A DNA stretch of 28,675 bases from Phoronis australis (taxonomy: Eukaryota > Phoronida > Phoronidae). The translations under genes were made by a program, and so were the position numbers. Positions within the stretch are counted from its first letter, which is position 1, and the number at the start of each line of letters is the position of its first letter. The notes beneath the pieces are model-generated. The model was not told the origin of the DNA. It worked only from the letters and a program-made list of their open reading frames with translations, and made no database searches. The stretch spans positions 396,483 through 425,157 of the forward strand of contig NMRA01000393.1 in assembly GCA_002633005.1 (NCBI GenBank), in the 5' to 3' direction. Of the stretch, positions 1 through 10,154 are shown piece by piece.

Positions 1-133
1 CGGGTGTCCTCACAGTGGACGGGTGTCCTCACAGTGGACGGGTGTCCTCACAGTGGACTGGTGTCCTCACAGTGGACGGGTGTCCTCACAGTGGGTGGGT
101 TTTCTCAGGCTGGGAGTGTGTCCTCATGGTGGG
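1..133. repeat. 19-bp minisatellite, truncated by window edge
   Basis: Five close copies of a 19-bp unit (core GTGTCCTCACAGTGGA) start at 1, 20, 39, 58 and 77. They are followed by about two strongly diverged copies to about 133. The array probably extends beyond the left edge. The short open frame across it only reflects the periodicity. Confidence 0.9.
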
Positions 134-467
134 TAGGTGACGTAAGCTGTCGGAGTACTTGGTTCATTGACTTTGCTGGCCAATGAAATTTAACCATTAC
201 CTCGTGCAACATCATATTTACTTTTTAGACGTGGTTGCATTATGAACGGTTAACTCAGTAAATACGCCCTTTTGTCCAATTAAAAAGAGTGAAAATAAGG
301 CAGTTGAATGAACCAGTCCAACACATATTTACCTGAGCATGTGGGTGGCTCTGGAGATAGCTAACTTTCACTTGAAACAACGGGCTAAGCTTGTATCTCT
401 TCATGTGTGTCCATCCTTACTTAAAATGACCACTGTTTGATCATGCTTTCTTGATTTGCCATTTTAG
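134..467. other. probable intron of the acidic-tail gene
   Basis: I see no coding signal here. The segment ends in a pyrimidine-rich tract and TTTTAG directly before the exon at 468, so it is most simply the last intron of that gene. Earlier exons would lie left of the window. Confidence 0.5.
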
Positions 468-854
468 ATGAAGCATGTTCTGAAGATCAAGTCTCGTGAC
501 GTCAAGGACACAATCATTGACATGTGCTACAGTTTGATTGACAACGGTTTGGTTAAGAGAAGCAAAAAGTACCGTGGTGGGGCCAAGCCCGAGGGAGAGG
601 CTGGCGACAAAGCTGAGGAACCTGAGGCTGAACAGGCCGAGGGGGAGGCAGCTGAGGGAGAGAAACCTACAGATAACGGGGAGGTGGTGAAGACTGAAGG
701 GGAGGAGCAAGCAGTGGAGAAAGAGGCAGAGAAAGAGGCGGAGCCAGCGACGGCAGAGAAGACTGAGGAGACACCTGCGGCCCCAGCTGCAGAAAGCACC
801 GAGGCTAAAGAGGAAGAGGAAAAATGTGAACCATCTGAAGAGAAGAAGGAATGA
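468..854 (+). CDS. terminal exon of an uncharacterised protein with a Glu/Ala-rich acidic tail
   Basis: This is a 128-codon open segment ending in TGA, preceded by a good splice acceptor (TTTTAG at 462-467). I read it as the last coding exon of a multi-exon gene; the ATG at its first base could be internal. Residues 1-35 are basic and probably helical (begins MKHVLKIKSRDVKDTIIDMC, ends KRSKKYRGG). Residues 40-128 are a low-complexity tail rich in Glu, Ala and Lys with repeated EGEA, EKEAE and EEK strings. Codon usage and the abrupt shift to Glu/Ala codons favour real coding. The overlapping minus-strand open frames (441-959 and 527-874) are mirror images of the purine-rich strand. I do not recognise the family. 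The tail resembles charged C-termini of many cytoskeletal, ER and nuclear proteins and is not diagnostic. Confidence 0.7.
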   Translation: MKHVLKIKSRDVKDTIIDMCYSLIDNGLVKRSKKYRGGAKPEGEAGDKAEEPEAEQAEGEAAEGEKPTDNGEVVKTEGEEQAVEKEAEKEAEPATAEKTEETPAAPAAESTEAKEEEEKCEPSEEKKE

Positions 855-3553
855 TGAATTGCAGGTGATGACAAGTTGGTGGTGAGCTAAGACTAGTAAA
901 AATGTTCTATTTTCCAGCCAAGAGATGGAGTGTGAAATGCAACTAGAGATGACTACCACACCGCCACATGTTTTGTGGTCGTTGTAGGACTCTGAGTGTA
1001 TAACTTGTCCATTTATCTTCTACTAGTTCTGAATGGCGACCAACTCTATGTATTATTTGTGGTCGATATGTTTCTATAATATAGATGTTAATCCAGTTGT
1101 CTATTTATGTATAAAGATGTGCTTTCAAGAATCCATGACATGTGGTCAGTCAAGATAGGTTCAAATGAGGAACAGAACAGTAGTTTTTATGTTGTAGTTT
1201 GTCAGTCTAAGAAACTGCATAATTCATGCTAGATCTGAACTGCCCCCTATTGGCTCAACGTTGATGTGGCATTGGTAAAACAGGAAATGCAGATTTGTGT
1301 CATAATCCTGAAAATTGTATGTGAATGTAAATCACTTTGTTCTTGTCCGTGTATTGAATGTGACGTTCGTCTGGAAAGATTTTGTGTTTTTTCTGATATT
1401 TTTACACAGTCGTTATGCACTGTTTCATTCGTTTTCAGTTCATAACAAAAAATGAAGTAAAAATTTGAAAGCAAAGAAAATTAACAAAATGCATGCATGT
1501 GGAAGAGTAAAAGATAGGAGGTAGTGTTTGTTTCGTTACCGAGGGTTACCCAGATGGATGCTCTCCACACACGAGTGCTTTGCAATAATTGTATTGTTGT
1601 TAATTTCAAATCTTGAAACTGGAACCTGACTGCTATCTTTCAATCATTCTTACTTGTTTCTGTTTCTGGTTGTGTTCTAACAAAACTTTAGTATGATATT
1701 CAAGACATCCTTAAAACCAGTCTGTCTGAGTAGACATCCAGTGTGAAGAGATTAAGGTTTAGTGAAAGCAATCTATGGTGCGGAAAGGTGCAATTTGAAA
1801 AGAATAATTTTGGGATTCAAGAAAGTGAATTAGCTGTTCACAAAGTGCTGGGTTAGATTTTAAGTTAAATCAAAATCTTCAATTATTTTTACATTCATTA
1901 TAATTGTATTATTTTTATTGTATTGTATTGTATTGTATTGCATTGTTATCATTCTATAGTTATAAATGTATAGTTATTTACAGCATTCTCAATAGTTTTT
2001 TTCCTATTAGAAAAGTTAGACTCGTAGACACAGTGTCTGTATGCTATTGATTTCACTAGGGAATGCAACTCAGTGTTTTCTCAGCAGTCGCAATGCAATG
2101 ACGTGAAACACACTCACAAATATTAATCACCAAGACATTTAAGTGGGTCAAGATGGGATCATGTTTTGTTCTGTCTAAAATCAACTTTCAATTCGGTCAA
2201 TTCACAGTTATAAAATGGTTGTCATCTTGTCCTTGCTCTTATTACAAGGATTTCTTGGTTTGAGAAGAACTGGTTGTTATTGCTTCAGAGAGGCCTGTTA
2301 AGACTCTTGTTTAGGGGGCTTAAATTCAATCTACAAGACTGTATGGTTATCAGGGGAATTACAGGCGGTTATTGTAACCATTTTCAATTGAAGTAAAGGA
2401 TAAGAATGCAATGATGTTGGTTAGAAAGAGCAAATACCTATGTGAAGACTATAAAGCTGTTTTAAAGTGACTTTACTTGACAGCCATTTGTTTATCATGT
2501 TCTGCTATAAAAAGCCGCAAGCTGTCTTGAATGAAAAATATGGAATGCCTTGAATTTGAAGTCTCTTGTATCAGTAAAATCTTTTATTTGTCTTAGCTAG
2601 TCTTGTTCTGATGTTTCATTTTTTTGTATCTGATGGAAAACATCATTAATTGTGGTCCTTCTGTCTGGCATCTGGAAAGTCAATGAAATCTTCGCAGGAA
2701 AGTATTTTTGTTACTAACTAAACTGGCATATGAAGGAATACTGTATCTATTTACGAGTGATTAGGGGCAGGAAAGGAAGATGGTAGTGGGATATTAGCGT
2801 GTAATTGAAGTTAAAGTGAGAGTAGTCCTATTGTGTTTAGTTTAAAGCATGATGGAAACATGTTGAAATGTGTTAGAATAGTTCATAGTGGGACAAGCTT
2901 TGTACAGTTTGTTGTGGTAGTGCTACTTAATCACTGTAAGTGAAATCGTGCCACTACAGATATAGGTGACGATTGTAACCAGTAAGTACCCCCACCTAGT
3001 GCTGAAGGATTGGGGTAGTTTTATGAGGGGCACATTCGTTGCAGTATTGGCTTGTGGCGTTTGAATACATATATACATACTATACTTGTATTTTCTGTAA
3101 TTTTTTGTTCAGAGTTAGCATGTTCTCCTTAATAAATACGAAAACACATCGCTGTTGGCAGTATTACTGACACAGATCAGTTTTGAACAGTGACGCAGCC
3201 GATATTGGTGATGGGCATGATACCTGGGGAAACAACTTCAATTACCACAAAAAGCTTTGGGTGGCAGATTTACTTGACCAATTTCTTGTCGATGAAGAGT
3301 TGTCTTGCGAAAAACAGTAACAGATCATTTACTGTGCAGTCGGTTAGGCTTCTTAGTTTTATTTTAAGGTTGAAATTCTAGTCATACCACAGTTACCGTG
3401 TGCAGATGTATGCCGGAATACGGCGTCCTCGAGTTAATTTTGTACTTCGTGTGTTTGCGATTGTTTAGACTCACTGTTTGACATACAGAAACAAGAATGG
3501 CGCTTTACTTCAAAAATCTTTGCATTGAATTTTTTTGGACCTGACGATCAAGC
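855..3553. other. 3' UTR and intergenic sequence without a recognisable gene
   Basis: AT-rich sequence with no long open frame and no recognisable protein motif on either strand. The first part is probably the 3' UTR of the upstream exon; candidate poly(A) hexamers are weak until AATAAA near 3131. Apart from the TATTG microsatellite I see no structured element. Confidence 0.5.
1916..1945. repeat. (TATTG)n microsatellite
   Basis: Five perfect TATTG pentamers and one CATTG unit, within a longer T-rich tract. Confidence 0.9.
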
Positions 3554-3645
3554 TGCCCCTGAGTGAAGGCTCCACAGTTCACTTGCGCCGGCCATGTAGC
3601 CGTGCAAGACGACCCAAATAAACCAGTGAATTGATTTGTTCACTC
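3554..3645 (+). repeat. dispersed repeat, copy 1 (SINE-like, unclassified)
   Basis: About 80 bp beginning near AGGCTCCACAGTTCAC and ending near CCAGTGAATTGATTT align with 23146-23218 (AGGCTCCATAGTTCACC ... CCGGTGAGTTGATTT) in the same orientation. I cannot recognise A/B boxes or a tail, so the repeat class is open. It lies upstream of each duplicated block and could mark the left extent of the duplication or be an independent insertion. Confidence 0.55.
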
Positions 3646-4020
3646 TTAAAGAAGATGGTGGTCGAAACTGTGGAATCGGAGTTGTCACAGTATCAGACGC
3701 TAAGTAGGCCGTTCCACAATTTCCAAATCAGACGTCAGCTGACTAGCATTCACGCGTGATTTTTTCCAACAGTACTGAAGAGACGTCTGATCAGAAAGAA
3801 GATCTGTTCTCACACGCGGTCTGGTCTGTCGTTGTTAACGCAATAGACATCGCTGGTTACCGCCACCGGTTTGACGTGCAAAAATAGCCTGGAAAATTTC
3901 TGAAGCTTCACCATCAACACGCCTATAAGTTGGCGTGTCTGGGTGTGATAAGCAGAGCGACCAAAACCGCAGCTGTGTTCAAATCTAGTTACGGGCTGTA
4001 ACTGTCGCTTACCGACTTAT
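3646..4020. other. non-coding stretch between dispersed repeat and duplicated block
   Basis: No open frame, no recognisable repeat, and no clear match elsewhere in the window. Confidence 0.4.
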
Positions 4021-4456
4021 TATGGTGAAAAGGTAAACCAAGGTGGTCAAATTTAATTTCTAAGATAAGTAAATGATTAGATTTATCTGATTATTCATCT
4101 TCCAAGTAATGTCGGGTGATTTTCTTGTCTTATAAGTTTTCCATTTTGATTTAATCCAACACCTACTTTAATTTCGGAAACATCCGAAAGCGCGCCCTGA
4201 GCGACTTTTTTCTGAGAGAACGGTAACGGAAATAAGGGCGTTTTTACGGAATGCAGCGAGTCATAACTGCACGCCAAATGCAAGATCTGAAATCACTCCA
4301 GCAACATATAAAAACAGCAATTGGCAAGAACGCAGTCGGGGACCAATTCACGACTCAGATCCATGCATGGGGTCCAAAGGAGTGGTAGTGTTTACCTGGT
4401 GATGTGCATTTTTTGTTAAAATGGTACCGGAAGAGCTGTATTTAACAACTGGCGTG

Positions 4457-4585
4457 CGTTCAGTAGACGCTAGGACCTAGCTAAAATGTAGTCAAAGTCA
4501 CGTGTTCTCATTTCAAATGCACGGCAATATCTCACGTAATCTCGCAAAGTCTTGCTTTTTAGCAAGGTCCTAGCGTTACTGAACG
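4457..4585. mobile_element. 129-bp MITE with terminal inverted repeats
   Basis: The left end reads CGTTCAGTAGACGCTAGGAC. The right end, read on the minus strand, begins CGTTCAGTAACGCTAGGACC and continues to GCTAAAA. This gives TIRs of about 30 bp with few mismatches. The paralogous block at 24.9 kb lacks the segment, which supports a discrete insertion. Target-site duplication is not clear by eye. It is too small to encode a transposase; the family is not identified. Confidence 0.75.
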
Positions 4586-4712
4586 GGAGGCAGATGTAGC
4601 TGTCAGTTTTGAATTCCCGGATGTGCAGTTGTACATTACAACTGAGTGAGGACGTCATGGTTTTGGATGTTGAAACTTAAAACAACACAAAATAGACTGA
4701 TGACAAAAACGT

Positions 4713-4718
4713 TTTATT
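4713..4718 (-). terminator. poly(A) signal AATAAA for the peritrophin-like exon, copy 1
   Basis: TTTATT on the plus strand gives AATAAA on the minus strand, about 60 bases past the stop codon at 4777-4779. It is conserved at the equivalent place in copy 2 (25069-25074). Confidence 0.7.
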
Positions 4719-4776
4719 TGGATTAGTACACACTATTCATGCGTTATCATATTGGTATGCAGCCGGTGGTACGGTA

Positions 4777-4970
4777 TTATATGGAGCAGGGAGTAGTTGC
4801 GATGTGATCACAATTGCAATTCTCCCCCGATGTATTGAAGCGGGTGCCTTTTGGACACTCGTGACGGTAGGTTGGGCCGTGAGTGCCCCTCTGTGTGAAG
4901 AACTTGCAGCTCATATTCGGTACAACGCAGTACGTATTTCCGGCTGTGCTACAGCAGTCTTGCGCCTCGA
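4777..4970 (-). CDS. terminal exon, Cys-rich peritrophin-A/CBM14-like domain, copy 1
   Basis: A 194-base exon with a clean acceptor (TTTCAG, AG at 4971-4972), entered in phase 1 (two bases complete a codon), encoding 63 residues and ending CSI-TAA. It shows D-C-C near the start, Y-C-V-V-P, S-C-K-F-F, then E-C-P-K-G-T-R-F-N and N-C-N-C-D, ending T-T-P-C. The CP-G-x-x-FN ... CD ... C core is the pattern of chitin-binding type-2 (peritrophin-A) domains. Those usually have six cysteines; eight are visible here, so disulfide pairing may differ. Such domains are extracellular and bind chitin or related glycans; binding here is inference. The 5' exon(s), including any signal peptide, were not found nearby. 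The ATG upstream at 5004 lies in the intron and is not a real start. A paralogous exon lies at 25133-25326. Confidence 0.75.
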
Positions 4971-5004
4971 CTGAAATGATGAAATGTTTGAAATAGAACA
5001 ACAC

Positions 5005-5416
5005 TCCATAGATTTTCGAAAATACTTAAAAGTTTGATTCAAGTTCGAGTAGTACTCCTCACAAATGACGCTAAATCGGCAAGCGTGAATAGCGTGTCTG
5101 GCGACCTAATGTACGACTGTGAGGAGATGCTGTGCATCTCGAACCACTCGGTCCATTTTGTGACACTACAAAGACGGACAGACAGGCAGGCAGACAGACA
5201 CATAGTTTATTTAGCCATTCATAATAAAATAATCATGCATCTACACAAGTCGTTCCTAGTTCCTAAGCGCATCTTAAAGTGACAAGAGTGGGACTTGCGG
5301 TACTAAGTCCAACGGAGACCAGTAGGAAGGCAAAAATTATTGGGGGGAGCACAAACCATTTCGACGTCGCCAAATAACCCCCTCCCCCCATCGCCACCAC
5401 CTCCGCTACCCCCCCN
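5005..5416. other. intronic/intergenic stretch ending in C-rich tract and single N
   Basis: No supported gene. A short GACAGACAGGCAGG-type simple repeat lies near 5170-5195. A poly-C-rich tract (5380-5415) runs into one N at 5416, directly before the 27-bp array, which looks like an assembly join. Confidence 0.6.
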
Positions 5417-6960
5417 TGGAGTCTGTGAGGGGTACTGGGGTATTGGAGTCTGTGAGGGGTACTGGGGTATTGGAGTCTGTGAGGGGTACTGGGGTATTGG
5501 AGTCTGTGAGGGGTACTGGGGTATTGGAGTCTGTGAGGGGTACTGGGGTATTGGAGTCTGTGAGGGGTACTGGGGTATTGGAGTCTGTGAGGGGTACTGG
5601 GGTATTGGAGTCTGTGAGGGGTACTGGGGTATTGGAGTCTGTGAGGGGTACTGGGGTATTGGAGTCTGTGAGGGGTACTGGGGTATTGGAGTCTGTGAGG
5701 GGTACTGGGGTATTGGAGTCTGTGAGGGGTACTGGGGTATTGGAGTCTGTGAGGGGTACTGGGGTATTGGAGTCTGTGAGGGGTACTGGGGTATTGGAGT
5801 CTGTGAGGGGTACTGGGGTATTGGAGTCTGTGAGGGGTACTGGGGTATTGGAGTCTGTGAGGGGTACTGGGGTATTGGAGTCTGTGAGGGGTACTGGGGT
5901 ATTGGAGTCTGTGAGGGGTACTGGGGTATTGGAGTCTGTGAGGGGTACTGGGGTATTGGAGTCTGTGAGGGGTACTGGGGTATTGGAGTCTGTGAGGGGT
6001 ACTGGGGTATTGGAGTCTGTGAGGGGTACTGGGGTATTGGAGTCTGTGAGGGGTACTGGGGTATTGGAGTCTGTGAGGGGTACTGGGGTATTGGAGTCTG
6101 TGAGGGGTACTGGGGTATTGGAGTCTGTGAGGGGTACTGGGGTATTGGAGTCTGTGAGGGGTACTGGGGTATTGGAGTCTGTGAGGGGTACTGGGGTATT
6201 GGAGTCTGTGAGGGGTACTGGGGTATTGGAGTCTGTGAGGGGTACTGGGGTATTGGAGTCTGTGAGGGGTACTGGGGTATTGGAGTCTGTGAGGGGTACT
6301 GGGGTATTGGAGTCTGTGAGGGGTACTGGGGTATTGGAGTCTGTGAGGGGTACTGGGGTATTGGAGTCTGTGAGGGGTACTGGGGTATTGGAGTCTGTGA
6401 GGGGTACTGGGGTATTGGAGTCTGTGAGGGGTACTGGGGTATTGGAGTCTGTGAGGGGTACTGGGGTATTGGAGTCTGTGAGGGGTACTGGGGTATTGGA
6501 GTCTGTGAGGGGTACTGGGGTATTGGAGTCTGTGAGGGGTACTGGGGTATTGGAGTCTGTGAGGGGTACTGGGGTATTGGAGTCTGTGAGGGGTACTGGG
6601 GTATTGGAGTCTGTGAGGGGTACTGGGGTATTGGAGTCTGTGAGGGGTACTGGGGTATTGGAGTCTGTGAGGGGTACTGGGGTATTGGAGTCTGTGAGGG
6701 GTACTGGGGTATTGGAGTCTGTGAGGGGTACTGGGGTATTGGAGTCTGTGAGGGGTACTGGGGTATTGGAGTCTGTGAGGGGTACTGGGGTATTGGAGTC
6801 TGTGAGGGGTACTGGGGTATTGGAGTCTGTGAGGGGTACTGGGGTATTGGAGTCTGTGAGGGGTACTGGGGTATTGGAGTCTGTGAGGGGTACTGGGGTA
6901 TTGGAGTCTGTGAGGGGTACTGGGGTATTGGAGTCTGTGAGGGGTACTGGGGTATTGGAG
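5417..6960. repeat. 27-bp minisatellite, about 57 homogeneous copies
   Basis: A 1,544-base array of a 27-bp unit, containing GGAGTCTGTGAGGGG and TACTGGGG, repeats without any mismatch that I can see. Because 27 is a multiple of three and several frames lack stops, it creates very long artefactual open frames on both strands (9-aa periods such as QYPSTPHRL and GVCEGYWGI). These are not genes. The plus strand is G-rich with two GGGG runs per unit. The array is bounded on the left by an N and on the right by the Penelope-like element's C-terminal coding end. Confidence 0.97.
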
Positions 6961-8840
6961 TTTTTCTATTATTTGTACAGAAAGATCTTGATGATTACCC
7001 ATAGAATCAGAAATGTTTTTACGTATTATGTTAAATCTATGATTACGAAACCGAGTTTGGAGATTATGTTGAGTTTGTCTTACGTATTGGATAGAACATT
7101 TCTTACATGTTATAATGTAAATGATATTGTTGGTGGTGCAATCAGAATAATGTTTTATTTCAAAGTTTTCATTGGTTTGGGAATACTGAAAGAAAGTACT
7201 ATCGTTGATAAAGTTACAAATTTTACATCTAGTTTTGTTACATTGTGTGTTGCCAATAGGTTTGTCAGTTTGGTATATATTGTCGATATTAGCTTTAACT
7301 AAATAATTTTTTAGATTTTTACATTTTCTCCAAGAAATTATAGGTGGATGAGGAAATAGGGTTTTAACTTGAGGGGAAATATGCAGCGTGGGAAGATGTT
7401 TTCTGAAGACGTGGCTAATTCCGTTTAAACATGGATTGAACATAATTATGAAAGGTATTCTATTAGTAGTATTGTCTTTTGTTTTAGTTCTTAAAGATTC
7501 GTTTCTTGTGATTGAGCGGACTTTCTCAAACTGTTTGTGTATAAGATGTAAGGGGAAATGACGTTGAATTAGATAGTACTTGAGTTCTTTTAAACGGTTA
7601 TTAAAGGAAGTTTTTTTGAACAAATGCGTCGGATTCTTAGGGCAAGGCTATATGGAGGGCTTTTCATGCAATGAAAGGGATGACAGGAGTGATATGACAG
7701 ATATTGGTGTTTGTCAGTTTCTTTACAGAATAAGTCAGTTTCTAGTTTATCATTAGTAAGGGTGACAGTTACATCTAAAATGGGACTTTATTTTGAGAAA
7801 TGTCATGAGTGAACTTTATAGTAGGGTGAAATTTGTTAATATTTTCTGAGAATACATGTAGTTTTTGTGGGCCATGGGTACAGATCATAAAAATGTCATC
7901 AATGTACCTTAGCCAGAGAAGAGGTTTTTCAGAGCAGGATTTGATGAAGTTGTTTTCAAGATTTCCCATAAAAAGGTTAGCAAAAGTAGGAGCAACCCTA
8001 GTGCCCATAGCTGTGCCTAATATTTGGAGATAGTGATAATTATCAAAGGTAAAATGATTCATGGCAAGTACATGTTCAAGAAGAGAGCGAATGAAAGATG
8101 TAGACATATTAGGATTATTACGTTGACTAAGAAACTTGGTACAGGCTTCTATGCCTTCATGTTGAGAATATTAGTGTATAAGCTTTTAACATCAAGAGTT
8201 ACGATCGAGAAGGGCATTTTTAGGTAAATCACTGATGTTTTTATTTAGATTAAGAAAATGATTCGTATCTTTAACATATGAAGGAAGGGTGGGGACAAAT
8301 TGCTGAAGATGGTACTCGGCAAACTGAGAATTTTTTTCAGTAGGGCAGTTGTTGCTGCCTATAATTGGGTGTCCAGGATTACCTTCTTTGTGGATTTTAG
8401 GAAGGAGATAAAAGCAACTAGGTTGAGCATCATTAGGAATGAGGTAGTTTTAGGTGTCTTTGTCAATGTGACCTAAATGGAAACCATTTAAAATAGTTTT
8501 AGTTATAAGGCTGATATGTTTTGTGTTGGGGTTATTATCTAAAAGTTTGTAGTATGCTGTGTCATTAAGTTGTCGGAGAGCCTCGTCAATATATTTCTGC
8601 TCGTCCATTAAAACAACTGCTGATACTTTATCAGCTGGTTTAATTATGATTTTTTGTTTTTAACGAGATTTGTGAGGGCATCTTTTTCGGACTTAGTAAT
8701 AATATATTTGTAGTTATGCTTTTTGTAATTCATAACGTCATTAGTAATAGCTTCAATGTAACTTTCGAGGGCATGGTTTTGACTTTTAGGTGGATTCCAA
8801 TTACTTTTTTTTCTTGAAAGGATTAATTTCTATTAAGGTG
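6961..8840 (-). mobile_element. decayed Penelope-like element (RT + GIY-YIG endonuclease)
   Basis: Minus-strand fragments in order form one Penelope-like polyprotein. About 8840-8450 holds KPADKVSAVV. About 8420-8200 holds FYLLPKIHKEGNPGHPII and CPTEK. Motif A, TLDVKSLYTNI, is at 8202-8167. 8107-7775 holds GTAMGTRVAPTFANLFMG and the catalytic RYIDD (about 7906). Then comes a linker with PPYSLALRIRRIC. 7623-6961 holds the zinc-binding-type CNKTRCKIC and the GIY-YIG core IIYIITCKKCSIQYVRQT (about 7130-7070). PLE reverse transcriptases copy element RNA primed at an endonuclease nick. The element is dead: there is a stop near 8446, frame changes near 8210, 8160 and 7770, and the normally Gly position of YVG is Arg. 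The C-terminus ends at the 27-bp array. The 5' end and N-terminus are not resolved. Confidence 0.93.
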
Positions 8841-9306
8841 TCTGTTCAGAGGTACCTATAACGGTTCACGATGTAAACTTGAACACCAATGACAAAAAAA
8901 CGTTGAATTTTTTGTTTATGATTGCGAGAGTTCTTTGAGTACCCCTTTCGACATGTACACGATCATTACAAATAGTAGCCTAGACAGCAGTATTTTCTAC
9001 AAGTGCGAATTCTTTATAAACAACTCATGGTAACCATCTTCAAAAGAGTTACTATTCTTGTGATACTACGGGAAACAGTAACATTATTTTACTACTAGCC
9101 ATCGGAAATAGCTCTTTTGTGAAATTCACAAGTAGTGGTTTTCACCTTCTTCAAAATTCCACCCTTTCGATGGTAGCAATCCTATTGTATTTTTTCAAAG
9201 TTTGGGTTGTTTGGGTCGAATGGCTGGACTGTGCAAGAATTTTTGTTTTCTTTGATGAATTTGGAATCTCAGCTTCCCTCGTATCGGATTTACATACAGG
9301 GGTTAG
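8841..9306. other. no recognisable gene
   Basis: AT-rich DNA between the Penelope remnant and the 9.3-kb repeat. Possibly it contains the element's 5' untranslated end, but I see no motif. The 80-aa open frame at 9119-9361 lacks recognisable features and runs into the tandem repeat. Confidence 0.4.
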
Positions 9307-9535
9307 TGCGTTATTCTATATTATGGCTATGGCCATGGATTTAGAATGTCTATATATGTAGCACGCTATTCTATATTTACGGTCATGACCACTGATATAG
9401 AATGTCTACCTATGTACCGATGTTCTATATTGATGGTCATGACCATTGATTTAGAGTGCCTATATGTTTAGTGCACTATAATTATGGTCATGACCACCGA
9501 TTTAGATTGTCTATATTTATGTAGCGAGCTACAAT
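9307..9535. repeat. degenerate tandem repeat (about 57 bp x 4) centred on palindrome GGTCATGACC
   Basis: Four diverged units share TTCTATATT, then an ATGGTCATGACCA-type palindrome, then GATTTAGAATGTCTATAT, then a TGTAGC-like spacer. The palindrome is conserved in the last three copies and reads GGCTATGGCC in the first. Confidence 0.8.
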
Positions 9536-10154
9536 TAGTAAAACCAAAAATAGGAAATAGAGCCTGCACTTCGTCTAACACGTGGGTGAGACGAACTCTT
9601 TATAGAATAGTTTTTCTATTTGGATTTGATATGTCTTACACCTTGAAGTTGTAATGCACTAAGGCCAGTCAATGAATGTATACTGTTTTTATTGAAATAC
9701 CTTTAGGCAATCATTAGCTTTAGCAGAATTATTAAAGTTTGACTTGTGGCAATATTGCAAAGCGTTTTAAAACGCATGTTCATATTGACGTCATTCAGCG
9801 TTTAATTCCAAAATTCAATGCGACAACGCCACGGATATTTGTCAGGTGTGATATATGTAACCTCCCTCTTGTTGCAACAACTAATGTTTAGTGCTGATCA
9901 TCACGAATTGTTGTGTGGCCTCTCCCTCACCCCTCCTCCCCTCCCGAGAGTGTTCCGCACGAGACAAATCTCCCTCTATCCTAGCTACATGTTCGCCCCT
10001 CAGGATGTACACGGAAGTCCTTGCCCTGACTGTTGCATACTTCTGTATGCATCATACATTGCTCCTTGCTAGTTCAAAGACTTAGTTTTGCCCCTCATAT
10101 TTACCGTCAATGTTAATGAACTAGTACGTAACAAAATAGATCCTGTGTACTCAT
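9536..10154. other. no supported gene
   Basis: A short inverted repeat (CTTCGTCTAACACGTGGGTGAGACGAACT, about 9570-9598) is visible. The overlapping 64-84 aa open frames at 9818-10085 have no recognisable domain, no splice support and a pyrimidine-rich bias, so I do not call them. Confidence 0.4.

Larger units (their letters stand above)
4021..4990. repeat. duplicated block A1 (paralogue of 24462-25340)
   Basis: Starting at TATGGTGAAAAGGTAAACCA the sequence aligns in direct orientation with 24462-25340 through intergenic DNA, poly(A) signal, coding exon and splice acceptor. Small indels are scattered throughout. The largest difference is a 129-bp insertion here (4457-4585). Confidence 0.9.

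Noticed and set aside
441-959. Minus-strand frames of 172 and 115 codons opposite the acidic exon
   Set aside because: Ser/Leu-rich shadows of the purine-rich coding strand; no domain.
4095-4283. 62-codon minus frame in block A1
   Set aside because: The matching region in block B1 has indels that do not preserve the frame.
4470-4658. 62-codon minus frame
   Set aside because: Largely coincides with the 129-bp MITE insertion, which the paralogue lacks.
5168-5200. Short GACAGACAGGCAGG-type repeat considered as the start of an array
   Set aside because: Only a few imperfect tetranucleotide units; ordinary simple sequence.
5340-7302. Plus-strand open frames of 554 and 625 codons
   Set aside because: They are composed almost wholly of the 27-bp tandem unit read in two frames, with no start context, no splice support and no non-repeat domain.
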